Assembly (NCBI GenBank): GCA_964017235.1
Contig: OZ024938.1
Coordinates: 57,651,816 to 57,715,815, forward strand
Reading direction: 5' to 3'
Origin: Sabellastarte sp. h YS-2021
Taxonomy: Eukaryota; Annelida; Polychaeta; Sabellida; Sabellidae
DNA length: 64,000 nucleotides
Under the pieces are notes generated by a model that saw only the letters and a program-made list of their open reading frames with translations, was not told where the DNA came from and ran no database searches. The first letter of the stretch is position 1, and each line of letters starts with the position of its first letter. This document shows, in pieces, positions 43,101-46,725 of the stretch. The translations under genes were made by a program, and so were the position numbers.

Positions 43101-46039
43101 TGCAAACAGACATCAGGCGGTGATCCAAGGTCAGGGACATTTCACCAAAGCAGCCTGTAACCGCCTATTGGAGATACCGCCTTTAGTGTGAAAGGGATTT
43201 TAGATATACCTTAAAAAGGCGCAAACTCTAAGCAGTGACAAGATCTAAAACCTCATCTCCTGTTTCTTAATGCCACACACCTGATGTCTTGCAACAATGT
43301 CACAGTACACAAGAGCTAAAATGTTCACAGTGCCTTGACACCAGGGATGTAACATTACACAAACTGTATTTGTGAGGCTAAAACCAGCTCCTTGTATGCC
43401 ACCCACCTGATGTCCTGTCCATATTTTAGGGTCACAAATGAACTGGTGGTACACTTATTTATTAAAATATGAGTACACGGCAAATGAATGAAGGCCCAAA
43501 CCTTGGGATATAACGTGACCTGAGTAATCAATGTTACTCATAGAATTAACATGGGTTTAACACCCTTTTGCATGGCTTAAACTTGCAGGATCGGATCTCC
43601 TTTTCATATTTCAGGGTTCCAAGTTAACCTTTAATAACAGTAGCATATCATTATATCATGATTTTTCAGTACATTCAGGATAAGGATAAGGTTACTTTGC
43701 AATTGCACCTACTTATATTTCAAAATCTTCAATTTGAATTCATTTATATGGGTTTAACATCACGTTCAAGATTGTGTAGCTTGTATCACAATGGGTAGTT
43801 TCAAGGACAGAGGATACTGGTATATATTAGTTGGTCCAGATTCTACACTGTAAACTTACGGGTATCGATAAGCAACTACTGACTTACCACATAGGATCTT
43901 GGGTTTTAACAGCAGACCTCATAGTTAATAGGCGATGGTGTTACAAATTACACTATTAAGCCCCTTTCATGATCTTCAAGTCTCATTTGTTTAGGTTAAA
44001 TCTCCCCACATTTTGTTTTAGGTAAAACTGTTTTGCAATTGATTGATATAATGGCTGTAGACAAACATCCAATTAAATGAGACATAGTTCACTGGTCATT
44101 CATAAAAGAGAGATTTCCTACCACGTCATTTCACAGTTTCACTAATTGACAGGCTAGACGGTTAAAAAGATGCTTCAAGCTATTTAGAAGAAACTAATTG
44201 ATCAATTCACTCCCTGAAATCAATTGATTCACCATAAGGATTTTTAAGGGTGAATTTAAAAATTCTAAGTCATTGTTTAACCATCTGGGGGCTTTATTCT
44301 TCTATTTATTTTTGGTTATAAAAAGTCGAAGTCGAATTTTAAAAAGTTTTTAACTTTGTATAAATTATCTCGTGTGAAAAGTTTCTTATATTCAGAAAAG
44401 TTCATTTAACACGTGTATGCAATTAAAATACAGCTAGAAAATAATTGTTTATTTGAAATGAATTGTTCAGCTTTTAGGGTAGCTCTTTGCTTAGAATTTA
44501 TAACACTTCAACAATAAAAAATGAAAGCTAGTACACACCAACAACCACACAATACAACACAACAGTATCTTGTAGAGTAAGAAATGTAAAATTCGCCACA
44601 TATCTGAAATTCGCCACATGTAAAAATACTAATAAAATAAATGAATTGTGGTGAGATTTGTTGAATGTATAGTAAATTAAGGCTTTTTGAACTGAAAAAT
44701 ACCAATTTTAAGACAAAAACATCATATTATTCATAAATAAGGTTTTACAGGTGGCGAATTTTAGATTCCTGGCGAATTTTAGATTTCTTACTCTAATACA
44801 GTTTACTTCATTTAAAACAAGAACACTTGCAGAGTACATACTTTCTCCAAGGTTCAAGACCTCCAATTTTGCTTATGAGTGTAATAATAAAAAAAATCTT
44901 TAAAAATTCTAGGATCTAAAGAATGATTGGGATGACAACCTAATCTGTTTCATGTGGCATTGTAATTGAACTTTCCATCAAAATCCATCCATACCTTTTC
45001 GAGTTATTTTGCAAAAAAAACTTGAGGAAACAAACAGACAAATAGATGCTGCCAATTACAAAACCTTGTTGGCAGAGGTAACAAGTAGTACTTGGGGAGC
45101 ACAAACATTTGCTCAGGGATCTCAAGCCACATAATTATCCATAAAACAATTCAATAATCCCACTACAGACCCCAATTATCTTAAAGGAGGATTGAGCTGG
45201 GAAAGGGATCCCAAAGCGACTAATATTTTTACTTATAGAGTAGATATTGTCTGATACGGTTAATCCCTAATACATGCATAGGGGTCCCTTTAAGAAAGAA
45301 CAGTTTCCATAAACACAGATTATTAATGCCCAAGTTTAAGCAAAATTTACACTCTCAGTACAGTCCTTGGAAACAGGGTTCCAGCTAGGAAAAAGTATTT
45401 TATTACAAATCATTCTGTCGCCCTATATTCTCCAATGTCTCACCTTCATCCTATTTGCATTCATTTGCATAAATTTAAGAATATGGTATTTTTTGCATAA
45501 GTGCTAATTTGCAAAAACCATTTTACATCTGAGGTCATGTAAGGATAGGACATAAATGTGACTCATATGTTGTGCTGTTTTGAGCTCAATTAACCAAGTT
45601 TATATCTACCTGGGCACCGTTTAGGAAGATGAAAAGTGCAGCTTGTTTATTGTTAGTAAGTGTTTTTCTATCCATTGTACGCTCACCCATGTAAAACGTC
45701 CAAATGGTTCCAAAGTATTTTCCATTGCGGTGTCACCCATGTGAAAAAGATAGTAGATACACATCAAATATCCCGGTTAATACCTAAGCCCTTTATACCA
45801 AAACAGCACTGAGATATATAAATTAGAAATTTTCAGTTAAATGTAAATACGTTTGAAATGAAGTAGTAAATAAAATGTTTCAAGCAGTATATGCAGAACA
45901 CAAAATAGATAGAAAAAAATAGATGCAATTACAACTTACCAGTAGGGAGTGGGTCATTGAGTAGCTTGTTGTAACAGCTTAGTCTGGCTTCATTGAACAA
46001 CTTGTCCTGTTCTTCTGGTCCCACCTGGACCACCCCATC
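2470..46039 (-). CDS. PTHR: Parathyroid-hormone-receptor-like class B1 GPCR, 11 exons, 5' end missing
   Basis: This is the gene-level entry; the coding exons are listed separately. The product is a plasma-membrane peptide-hormone receptor expected to signal through heterotrimeric G proteins. Spliced, the exons give 1656 nt, or 551 residues plus TAA, and every junction is in phase. Numbering from the first residue seen, the ectodomain has six cysteines (22, 39, 48, 62, 79, 101) and six N-X-S/T sites (N35, N45, N70, N82, N92, N97). Seven hydrophobic segments follow, at about 119-143, 150-170, 203-230, 245-266, 283-310, 325-348 and 362-386. C202 and C272 form the usual TM3-ECL2 disulfide pair. 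PTHR hallmarks are the LFLSFMLRA segment in TM2, STLVLIPLFGVHY in TM6, and FNSFQGF then NGEV in TM7. The N-terminal helix with EEQ and a later cysteine also fits PTHR. The signal peptide and ATG are not found. PTHR is preferred over calcitonin, CRF or PDF receptors from these motifs as remembered; a tree would settle it. Confidence 0.9.
3508..3663 (+). mobile_element. SINE-B copy (tRNA-like, TTTGACC tail)
   Basis: An A-box-like stretch (TTGGCCTAGTGGTTAGCA) is followed by a B-box-like GGGTCAACTC. The 3' part reads GGCTATTGAAGGAATG then AAAACCCCAACTTTGACC. Related copies are at 6538, 8222, 33068 (minus), 40690 (minus) and 54330 (minus). It is an old, diverged family with no clear target-site duplications. 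Confidence 0.65.
4000..4141 (-). CDS. PTHR: PTHR-like receptor exon: TM6, ECL3 and start of TM7
   Basis: This exon encodes residues 326-372. Its acceptor is TTCTTCTTCAG and its donor is TTTCCAG followed by GTAAGA (phase 0). It encodes KLAKSTLVLIPLFGVHYMVF, an almost diagnostic PTH-receptor TM6, with T331 at the position of the 6.42 threonine. A short ECL3 with NVDSNHN and the TM7 start (FEMFFNSFQ) follow. This exon and the next carry the strongest subfamily evidence. Confidence 0.95.
4660..5530. repeat. Degenerate intronic tandem repetition
   Basis: A motif close to ACCAAAGTTATTGCAAT recurs near 4837, 5240 and 5404, with neighbouring phrases such as CTACTGTGGTTAT and TTACTTGACTTAC also repeated. 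This suggests an old tandem array with a long, imprecise unit. Boundaries are approximate. Confidence 0.4.
5545..5875 (+). mobile_element. SINE-C copy: tRNA-like head plus CORE-like motif
   Basis: The head reads TGTGGCTCAATTTGTAGGGT, with an anticodon-arm-like TTGGACTCATAATCCAA (loop with CAT) and a clean B box GGTTCGATCCC. Downstream, CATCCTTGGGCAAGATGTTA and ATGGGTACATGG resemble the CORE domain of MIR/CORE SINEs (CCTTGGGCAAG then ATGGGTA). A shorter relative is at 16478-16685. A functional tRNA is unlikely because the acceptor stem does not close and the match continues well beyond the head. Confidence 0.6.
6538..6712 (+). mobile_element. SINE-B copy interrupted by a G17 tract
   Basis: It has the A-box-like GTGGCCTAGCAGTTAGCAGG, the B-box-like GGGTTCAACTCC and the end TGTAAAACATCAACTCTGACA. 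A run of 17 G (6584-6600) replaces the variable segment before the B box. Confidence 0.6.
8222..8348 (+). mobile_element. 5'-truncated SINE-B, host of a SINE-A insertion
   Basis: The sequence from GGTTGTCCCCTATCTGTGGG through the B-box-like GGGTTCAACTCCCAC to GTAAAACCCCCACCTTTGACC matches the second half of the 3508 copy. Its TTTGACC tail is the target duplicated around the SINE-A at 8349-8583. Confidence 0.6.
8349..8583 (-). mobile_element. SINE-A copy nested in a SINE-B tail
   Basis: A full-length SINE-A with head GGGGGGCCACGGTGGTAGAG on the minus strand and an AAATAAATAAA tail. The 12-bp duplication CTTTGACCTTTG lies at 8337-8348 and 8584-8595. Confidence 0.92.
9725..10370. repeat. 55-bp minisatellite next to the TM5/ICL3 exon
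   Basis: About ten imperfect units carry the phrases AATGGGCAGACTACCTATAT, TACATCTTAACTAATTTATG and TATATAGCC. The phrase GGRCASACTACC falls near 10073, 10128, 10183 and 10238, a regular 55-bp step; the left end is less regular. The array ends about 40 bp from the donor of the TM5/ICL3 exon. Confidence 0.85.
10409..10500 (-). CDS. PTHR: PTHR-like receptor exon: TM5 and ICL3
   Basis: This exon encodes residues 295-324 plus two bases. Its acceptor is TTAACTTCAG and its donor is TATAG followed by GTAAGT. INFFFFINICRVLFTKLK is the class B TM5 signature N-F-x-x-F-I-N-I-x-R-V-L-x-T-K-L. A basic ICL3 (THETRKYRYR) follows, which in this family contacts the G protein. A second possible donor (CAG before GTATAG) lies six bases inside; I chose GTAAGT because the frame then continues into RKLAKST. 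Confidence 0.94.
10739..10906 (+). mobile_element. Old SINE-A relative
   Basis: The head CTACGGTGGTGCAGTGGTAA and the body phrases CTCAAGTGGGAAAGCTGG and GTGGTTTCCTCTGCCCTTC match SINE-A with many substitutions. The B box has decayed to AGTTTGAATCCC. Confidence 0.7.
10979..11048 (-). CDS. PTHR: PTHR-like receptor exon: ECL2 and start of TM5
   Basis: This exon is 70 nt and encodes residues 272-294. Its acceptor is CTGTTTCAG and its donor is ATCATT followed by GTAAGT. It encodes C-W-N, the conserved ECL2 C-W pair in which C272 is the disulfide partner of TM3, and then YLWVIRGPVSLTII. The I-x-G/V-P-x pattern opens TM5 throughout class B. Confidence 0.93.
11949..12178 (-). mobile_element. SINE-A copy with 14-bp target-site duplication
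   Basis: A full-length element with head GGGGCCACGGTGGCAGAGTG on the minus strand and an A/T-rich AAATAAATAAA end. The direct repeat GTATATGTGTTGAA occurs at 11935-11948 and 12179-12192, a perfect 14-bp match. Confidence 0.95.
12644..12686. repeat. C18-A25 homopolymer junction
   Basis: A run of 18 C abuts a run of 25 A. The tract is about 100 bp from the TM4 donor on the intron side. Its length is prone to assembly error and polymorphism. Confidence 0.95.
12801..12861 (-). CDS. PTHR: PTHR-like receptor exon: TM4
   Basis: This exon is 61 nt and encodes residues 252-270 with split codons on both sides. Its acceptor is TTCTACCAG and its donor is GATGAAGT followed by GTAAGT. The peptide APILVVVPWALVRAFLEDE is the class B TM4 with the usual P-W and R-A marks. 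With the previous exon it reads G-W-A-A-P where the family usually has G-W-G-x-P. That change is visible in the sequence and spans the exon junction. Confidence 0.93.
13350..13510 (-). repeat. Family E dispersed repeat, minus copy
   Basis: The reverse strand reads CCTTGGCGGAGGTATCTGCTC at one end and GATCTTGATCTGGATCACCG inside. Both phrases recur in the other family E copies. Confidence 0.55.
14540..14745 (+). repeat. Family E dispersed repeat
   Basis: It shares ATATGGACAGGACCTGGCCA, the AAATTTTGGTAAAGCTC segment and a decayed GATCATACTG with copies at 19500, 48830, 54590 and 62640. It has no ORF, so its class is unknown. Confidence 0.55.
14762..14951 (+). mobile_element. 5'-truncated SINE-A relative
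   Basis: It starts inside the tRNA-like head, just before a B box read as AGTTCAAACCC. The body is recognisable (GTTGGCAGTTTACAGTACAG, ACTGTATGTACTGGTTTCC) and it ends CCCAAATAAATAAA. Confidence 0.8.
14993..15285 (+). repeat. Family E dispersed repeat
   Basis: It carries GAAGGGATCTTTCTAAAT, the degraded GATTCATATTCTG segment and the terminal phrase GCCTTGGCGGAGGTTTGCAC followed by ATGAGTGATT. The terminal phrase recurs at 49081-49130 and elsewhere. Confidence 0.55.
15935..16080 (-). repeat. Dispersed repeat, partner of 42415-42660
   Basis: TGACTGTAAAAGTACAGC, then CTCTAGTGACTGTCAATCTC and ATAGGACCCAATGGCAGC on the plus strand, match phrases at 42418-42555. The 42-kb copy runs on into a tRNA-like head on the minus strand, so this may be a 5'-truncated SINE. 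Confidence 0.5.
16273..16429 (-). CDS. PTHR: PTHR-like receptor exon: TM3, ICL2 and start of TM4
   Basis: This exon encodes residues 199-250 plus one base. Its acceptor is CATTTTAG and its donor is GGTTGGG followed by GTGAGT. It opens with HWECK, where C202 is the TM3 cysteine that pairs with ECL2. It continues through NYMWIFVEGLYLHMLIF, which has the near-invariant class B E-G-x-Y-L-H with E223 at position 3.50. It ends in L-G-W at the start of TM4. Confidence 0.95.
16478..16685 (+). mobile_element. SINE-C copy
   Basis: Head TTGTGGATAGAGTGTTGGAC, B box GAGTTCGATCC, and downstream GCTTCTCTTCACC then AAATGGGCACTGCC match the 5545 copy (CCTCTCTTCACCC, AATGGGTACATGG). Confidence 0.55.
16693..16800 (+). 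mobile_element. tRNA-like SINE head, unassigned family
   Basis: GGGCTGAGTGGTGTAGTGGT supplies an A box and CGCTGGTTCGAATCTC a clean B box. A SINE-A-like tail (GTTGGAAAGTCGGTAGTTAC) follows and then stops. It may be a fragment of a SINE-A sister family; the 3' acceptor half of a real tRNA is absent. Confidence 0.5.
16915..17152 (+). mobile_element. SINE-A copy with 14-bp target-site duplication
   Basis: Head GGGGACCACGGCGGCAGAGT, B box GGGTTCGGTTCCC (one base extra) and tail AAATAAATAAAATAAAA. The direct repeat GCAATTGAACATAA is at 16901-16914 and 17153-17166, a perfect match. Confidence 0.95.
18140..18400 (-). mobile_element. SINE-D copy with 5S-rRNA-like segment
   Basis: On the minus strand, TGAAGTTAAGTGGCAATGGG and AGTACTGAGATGGGTGACC correspond to the internal control region of 5S rRNA (GAAGTTAAGCAGC, AGTACTTGGATGGGAGACC). 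The match to 46425-46725 extends on both sides: TCCGGATATTCATAAATTGT before it, and CACTACTCGTGT, TGATGGCTTTGCG after it. So this is a repeat family and not a lone pseudogene. It resembles the SINE3 concept of 5S-derived SINEs. Confidence 0.65.
18527..18759 (+). mobile_element. SINE-A copy with 14-bp target-site duplication
   Basis: Head GGGGGCCACGGTGGCAGAGC, B box GGGTTCAGTTCCC and tail AAATAAATACATAA. The direct repeat AATAAAAGCCAATA is at 18513-18526 and 18760-18773. Confidence 0.95.
19166..19328 (-). CDS. PTHR: PTHR-like receptor exon: ICL1, TM2 and ECL1
   Basis: This exon encodes residues 145-198. Its acceptor is TTTGTTAG and its donor is GGAGTG followed by GTAAGT (phase 0). The KLHCPRN loop leads into a TM2 containing VHINLFLSFMLRA. 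H154 is at the position of class B histidine 2.50, which is important for receptor quiescence. ECL1 is about 30 residues, with a G-V-G-L-K-K-D segment, as is usual for this receptor subfamily. A LINE relic lies in the intron just 5' of this exon. Confidence 0.94.
19500..19690 (+). repeat. Family E dispersed repeat
   Basis: TTATGTGGGTAGGGTCTGAG, then GATCCTGATCATATTCTGGA and CAATGTATTTTTAATGACTT match copies at 48830 and 54590. Confidence 0.65.
19860..21290 (-). pseudogene. Decayed CR1/L2-like LINE reverse transcriptase
   Basis: Two minus-strand ORF pieces (21048-21284 and 19935-20249) flank a region broken by stops and frame changes. Read 5' to 3' they give the non-LTR reverse transcriptase order: AVVTPLVKKP then YKNYRPLSNLPYISKLLEKV, a S-A-A-F-D-I-V-D-H motif near 20880, a P-Q-G-S region near 20715, the catalytic Y-V-D-D-S-Q near 20605, NKLKLNEEKTEFIVFG near 20490, and LDYCNSLL then LQRVQNAAARLI, LKELHWL near 20215-20060. 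This arrangement is typical of CR1/L2-group LINEs. No ORF1 or endonuclease was seen. It is inactive, but it shows the sort of machinery that could have moved the SINEs; the partner is not proven. Confidence 0.85.
21290..21440 (+). repeat. Family E dispersed repeat, 3' part
   Basis: GATCCAGATTTTATTCTGTA, then AAATCCCCCTGGTGCATGTG and TATGAGTGCCCTCTAG correspond to the last third of the longer copies. It abuts the LINE relic. Confidence 0.5.
21661..21790. repeat. Two-copy tandem repeat, about 60 bp unit
   Basis: GTATGTATATTTTATAGCAG then GATACATACATAGGAA is repeated once with few changes, separated by an ATGAATCATTACATTTATTT stretch. Confidence 0.8.
22743..22846 (-). CDS. PTHR: PTHR-like receptor exon: linker and TM1
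   Basis: This exon encodes residues 110-143 and two bases of the next codon. Its acceptor is CTGTATAG and its donor is TTTCAA followed by GTAAGT. After a short charged linker comes a hydrophobic helix containing MYSIGYGLSLVSLTLAVII, the class B TM1 pattern with G-x-S-x-S-L. It joins the next exon as a split AAG, giving YFKKLHC at the TM1-ICL1 boundary. Confidence 0.93.
22847..23365 (-). other. 0.5-kb intron between ectodomain and TM1 exons
   Basis: AT-rich, with no repeat or gene recognised. Confidence 0.8.
23366..23475 (-). CDS. PTHR: PTHR-like receptor exon: end of ectodomain
   Basis: This exon encodes residues 74-109. Its acceptor is CCGTTGCAG and its donor is AACTAT followed by GTAAGT (phase 0). 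It has cysteines 5 and 6 in the patterns Y-K-T-C-T-E-N-G-T-W and T-W-T-N-Y-T-D-C. These are the usual C-x(n)-G-x-W and W-x-N-Y-x-x-C signatures that end the hormone-binding domain. Three sequons (NGT, NKT, NYT) are clustered here. The downstream intron is only about 0.5 kb. Confidence 0.93.
24040..24308. repeat. 54-bp minisatellite, left block
   Basis: About four units of the form ATTGAAACTGGACAAGTGC, TGTTTCAGTTCAGATAGG, CATCATGTGTGTGTA. The ORF here is just the translated repeat. Confidence 0.8.
24309..24549. repeat. Unclassified insertion splitting the 54-bp minisatellite
   Basis: It begins with TAGAATAGAATAGAAACA and TTTATATAGCGCAAGG and has no similarity to the flanking units, which resume after it. 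It may be an end fragment of an unidentified element; boundaries are approximate. Confidence 0.5.
24550..24668. repeat. 54-bp minisatellite, right block
   Basis: Two further units (GAAACTGGACAAGTGCTGTT and GGAATTGGATAAGTGCTGTT) continue the array at 24040-24308. Confidence 0.8.
27436..27463 (+). repeat. G-rich tract, strong quadruplex candidate
   Basis: Runs of six, six, five and five G are separated by single T residues. This exceeds the classic G3+N1-7 pattern. The G-rich strand is antisense to the receptor gene. Confidence 0.85.
27853..28309. mobile_element. MITE-like element with 8-bp target-site duplication
   Basis: GTCCAGGG flanks it at 27845-27852 and 28310-28317. The ends are imperfect inverted repeats: left ATTTACAAAAATTCTTAAAC; right, reverse-complemented, GTTAGAAAAATTCTTAAAAA. 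Subterminal TGAGTTTA motifs are also inverted. It has no transposase ORF (98 or more codons absent), so it would be a non-autonomous DNA element; the 8-bp duplication suggests a hAT-like partner. Confidence 0.65.
28865..29095 (-). repeat. Family E dispersed repeat, minus copy
   Basis: The ends TGCAGACCTCCGCCAGTGGG and CAGACAACCGGGCAGC, with an inner TTTGGCCAGGTCCTACCTAC, are the reverse complements of family E phrases. Confidence 0.5.
29515..29532. repeat. C18 homopolymer
   Basis: A run of 18 C in intronic DNA. Confidence 0.97.
31110..31142. repeat. G33 homopolymer
   Basis: An unbroken run of 33 G, about 1.5 kb from the ectodomain exon at 32622. It is a quadruplex or triplex candidate, and the stated length is likely imprecise because such runs are hard to sequence. 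Confidence 0.95.
32622..32738 (-). CDS. PTHR: PTHR-like receptor exon: ectodomain core with CWP motif
   Basis: This exon encodes residues 35-72 with split codons at both ends (phase 1 in, phase 1 out). Its acceptor is TTATTTTCAG and its donor is TTTCAG followed by GTATGA. It carries cysteines 2-4 and the class B core W-D-N-I-S-C-W-P followed by TPAG. That is the conserved D/W/P cluster that stabilises the hormone-binding fold. It adds three glycosylation sequons (NGT, NIS, NIS). It joins the next exon through a split GCT codon. Confidence 0.93.
33068..33225 (-). mobile_element. SINE-B copy
   Basis: The plus strand reads GAGGTCAAAAGTTAGGGTTT, then CATTCAACAGCTGGGGTC and AAGTTTAACCCACATACAGG. 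These are the reverse complements of the tail, middle and B-box regions of the 3508 copy. Confidence 0.65.
34366..34597 (-). mobile_element. SINE-A copy with 13-bp target-site duplication
   Basis: A full-length element with the head GGGACCACGGTGGCAGAGCG on the minus strand. The direct repeat CTTTGATGGTTCA is at 34353-34365 and 34598-34610. Confidence 0.95.
35600..35831 (+). mobile_element. Old SINE-A relative
   Basis: Head GGGGCAGGGTGGCAATAATG, body GACTGATGGTTTTCAGTGCA, and TGATTATGACCTATATAAGG then AACTCAAATTAAT match SINE-A throughout its length at low identity. Confidence 0.65.
36955..37190 (+). repeat. Family E dispersed repeat, diverged
   Basis: TGTGTTCATTTGTTTGTCTC, then TTGTAGGGCATGGCTAAAG and TCTTGTTGACATAACTGCAA share order and wording with the longer copies (for example 48830). 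Confidence 0.45.
37300..37445. repeat. AAGGTAA-rich simple array
   Basis: TAAGGTAAGG, TAAGGTAATAAG and similar variants repeat about ten times. They resemble splice donors but on the strand opposite the gene. Confidence 0.85.
38138..38346 (-). mobile_element. Diverged SINE-A copy
   Basis: The plus strand has CAGAGGAAACCAGTACATAC, TACTGTAAACTGCCGACCAT and GGTAAGCAACTACCAACTTT. About 25 bp is missing after the GTGATATCA phrase compared with younger copies, and no duplication is clear. Confidence 0.88.
38579..38593. repeat. C15 homopolymer
   Basis: A run of 15 C. Confidence 0.95.
39860..39990 (-). mobile_element. Very old SINE-A fragment
   Basis: GGTCACATCACTCGGGGATT, then GCCAGTTGGTCAAGATTCTG and GCAAGCAACTACCAAGTTTT keep SINE-A order at low identity. 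Confidence 0.45.
40110..40490. repeat. 52-bp minisatellite
   Basis: About six to seven degenerate units contain TTTGACTGAATGTACTA, TACATTTCTTAGG and ATGTAAACCACAA. CTGAATGTACTA starts at 40174 and 40226, giving the 52-bp step. Confidence 0.8.
40690..40800 (-). mobile_element. SINE-B fragment
   Basis: TTGTCACTTGATGGAGTCGA, then TAGATGCCAAACTGTTTAAG and CACTAGACCAGTGAGGACTT are the reverse complements of the SINE-B head and B-box area. Confidence 0.55.
41287..41396. repeat. Hairpin-forming inverted repeat
   Basis: GTTCACAGAAGGGATAAGCG then AAAGATCAGC is inverted as GCTGATCTTT then CTCCTGTCTATTTCGTGAAT, around a T-rich centre. It is about 110 bp; it looks like a small foldback element. Confidence 0.6.
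42415..42668 (-). mobile_element. Unassigned SINE-like repeat, partner of 15935-16080
   Basis: On the minus strand it begins CATTATAGTCTAGTGGGTAA, then CACACTTGCCTAGGACAGAG (A-box-like). It runs on into the unit shared with 15935-16080 (CCATTGGGTCC-like and GTACTTTTGCAGTCA). No good B box remains. Confidence 0.5.
43737..43965 (-). mobile_element. Diverged SINE-A copy
   Basis: The plus strand shows TTTATATGGGTTTAACATCA, AATGGGTAGTTTCAAGGACA and GATAAGCAACTACTGACTTA, in SINE-A order at low identity. Confidence 0.75.
44825..45125 (-). repeat. Family E dispersed repeat, minus copy
   Basis: TTGCAGAGTACATACTTTCT, CCAAGGTTCAAGACCTCC and the distal AACAAACAGACAAATAGATG match the reverse complement of family E ends. 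Confidence 0.5.
45940..46039 (-). CDS. PTHR: PTHR-like receptor exon: start of mature ectodomain
   Basis: This exon encodes residues 1-33 plus the first base of codon 34. The acceptor is TTTTATCCAG before GAT and the donor is ACTG followed by GTAAGT. The peptide has an acidic-amphipathic stretch (PEEQDKLFNEARLSCYNKLL) that matches the N-terminal alpha-helix of class B ectodomains, including the first of six conserved cysteines (C22). The exon starts in phase 0 with no methionine, so an upstream signal-peptide exon must end in phase 0. In vertebrate PTH receptors the signal peptide is likewise on its own exon (family knowledge). Confidence 0.88.
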
Positions 46040-46424
46040 CTGGATAAAAGCACAAATTAAAAGTACATAGTTATATAGGGTTAATACTGTTTTTTAAAAT
46101 TGACATTTTTGCATCTCAAACAACAACTGACTTCCTATAATACATGTCCTATGTGGATCCAATATGAGAACTCACAATTATGAGACACGTGAATCAAGTG
46201 TCTTGCTGACAACTTGCCCACTGAAGCGTCTTTGTAAGGATTTTTTCTAAAAGAGTACTTTGTCTATTGTGGATATGACTCTCGAATTTTACATACATGT
46301 TGCTAGTGGTTGTATATTGGATAAGCTCAGATGTGTGAGCCAATGGCCATATTCACGAAGATGAGCCATATAGATCAAGTTTAGATCAAAATGCTGTGCA
46401 CTTCAGCTGATTTCTAAGCGCGAG

Positions 46425-46725
46425 CCTTGATAGAGCTCACACTTCTAAAGATCACTTTTCTTTTTGACTCCGGATTTTCATGAATTGTGGCGCAGCGGGA
46501 TGAGTATTTGTCTGCTCACTGAAGTTAAGCAGCAATGGGCTAGGTCAGTACTTGGATGGGTGACCGTCTGAGTTCTACACCAGCTGTGGGATGTGTCTGG
46601 GTTAAAATTTCTTTGTGTCACCAGACTTTCGTAAATTCTAGTGCACTACTCGTGTACCTGATGGCTTTGCGCTCGCACTAGGGACCAAAACACCTTTTGG
46701 CCTTGTTTTCACTGAACTTTGGTTG
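46425..46725 (+). mobile_element. SINE-D copy with 5S-rRNA-like segment
   Basis: ACTGAAGTTAAGCAGCAATG then AGTACTTGGATGGGTGACCG closely matches the 5S rRNA internal promoter region. It is preceded by TCCGGATTTTCATGAATTGT and GGCGCAGCGGGATGAGT. It is followed by an insert absent from the 18140 copy and then by GTGCACTACTCGTGTACCTG, also shared. Confidence 0.7.

Larger units (their letters stand above)
32739..45939 (-). other. 13.2-kb intron between first two known ectodomain exons
   Basis: It holds SINE copies (33068, 34366, 35600, 38138, 39860, 40690, 42415, 43737), an AAGGTAA-rich array (37300-37445), a C15 tract (38579-38593), a 52-bp minisatellite (40110-40490), a hairpin element (41287-41396) and family E copies (36955-37190 and 44825-45125). 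No other coding exon is recognised. Confidence 0.7.

Noticed and set aside
46480..46590. 5S rRNA gene or pseudogene
   Set aside because: Only the internal region matches, and non-5S flanks are shared with the 18140 copy, so a SINE-type repeat explains it better.
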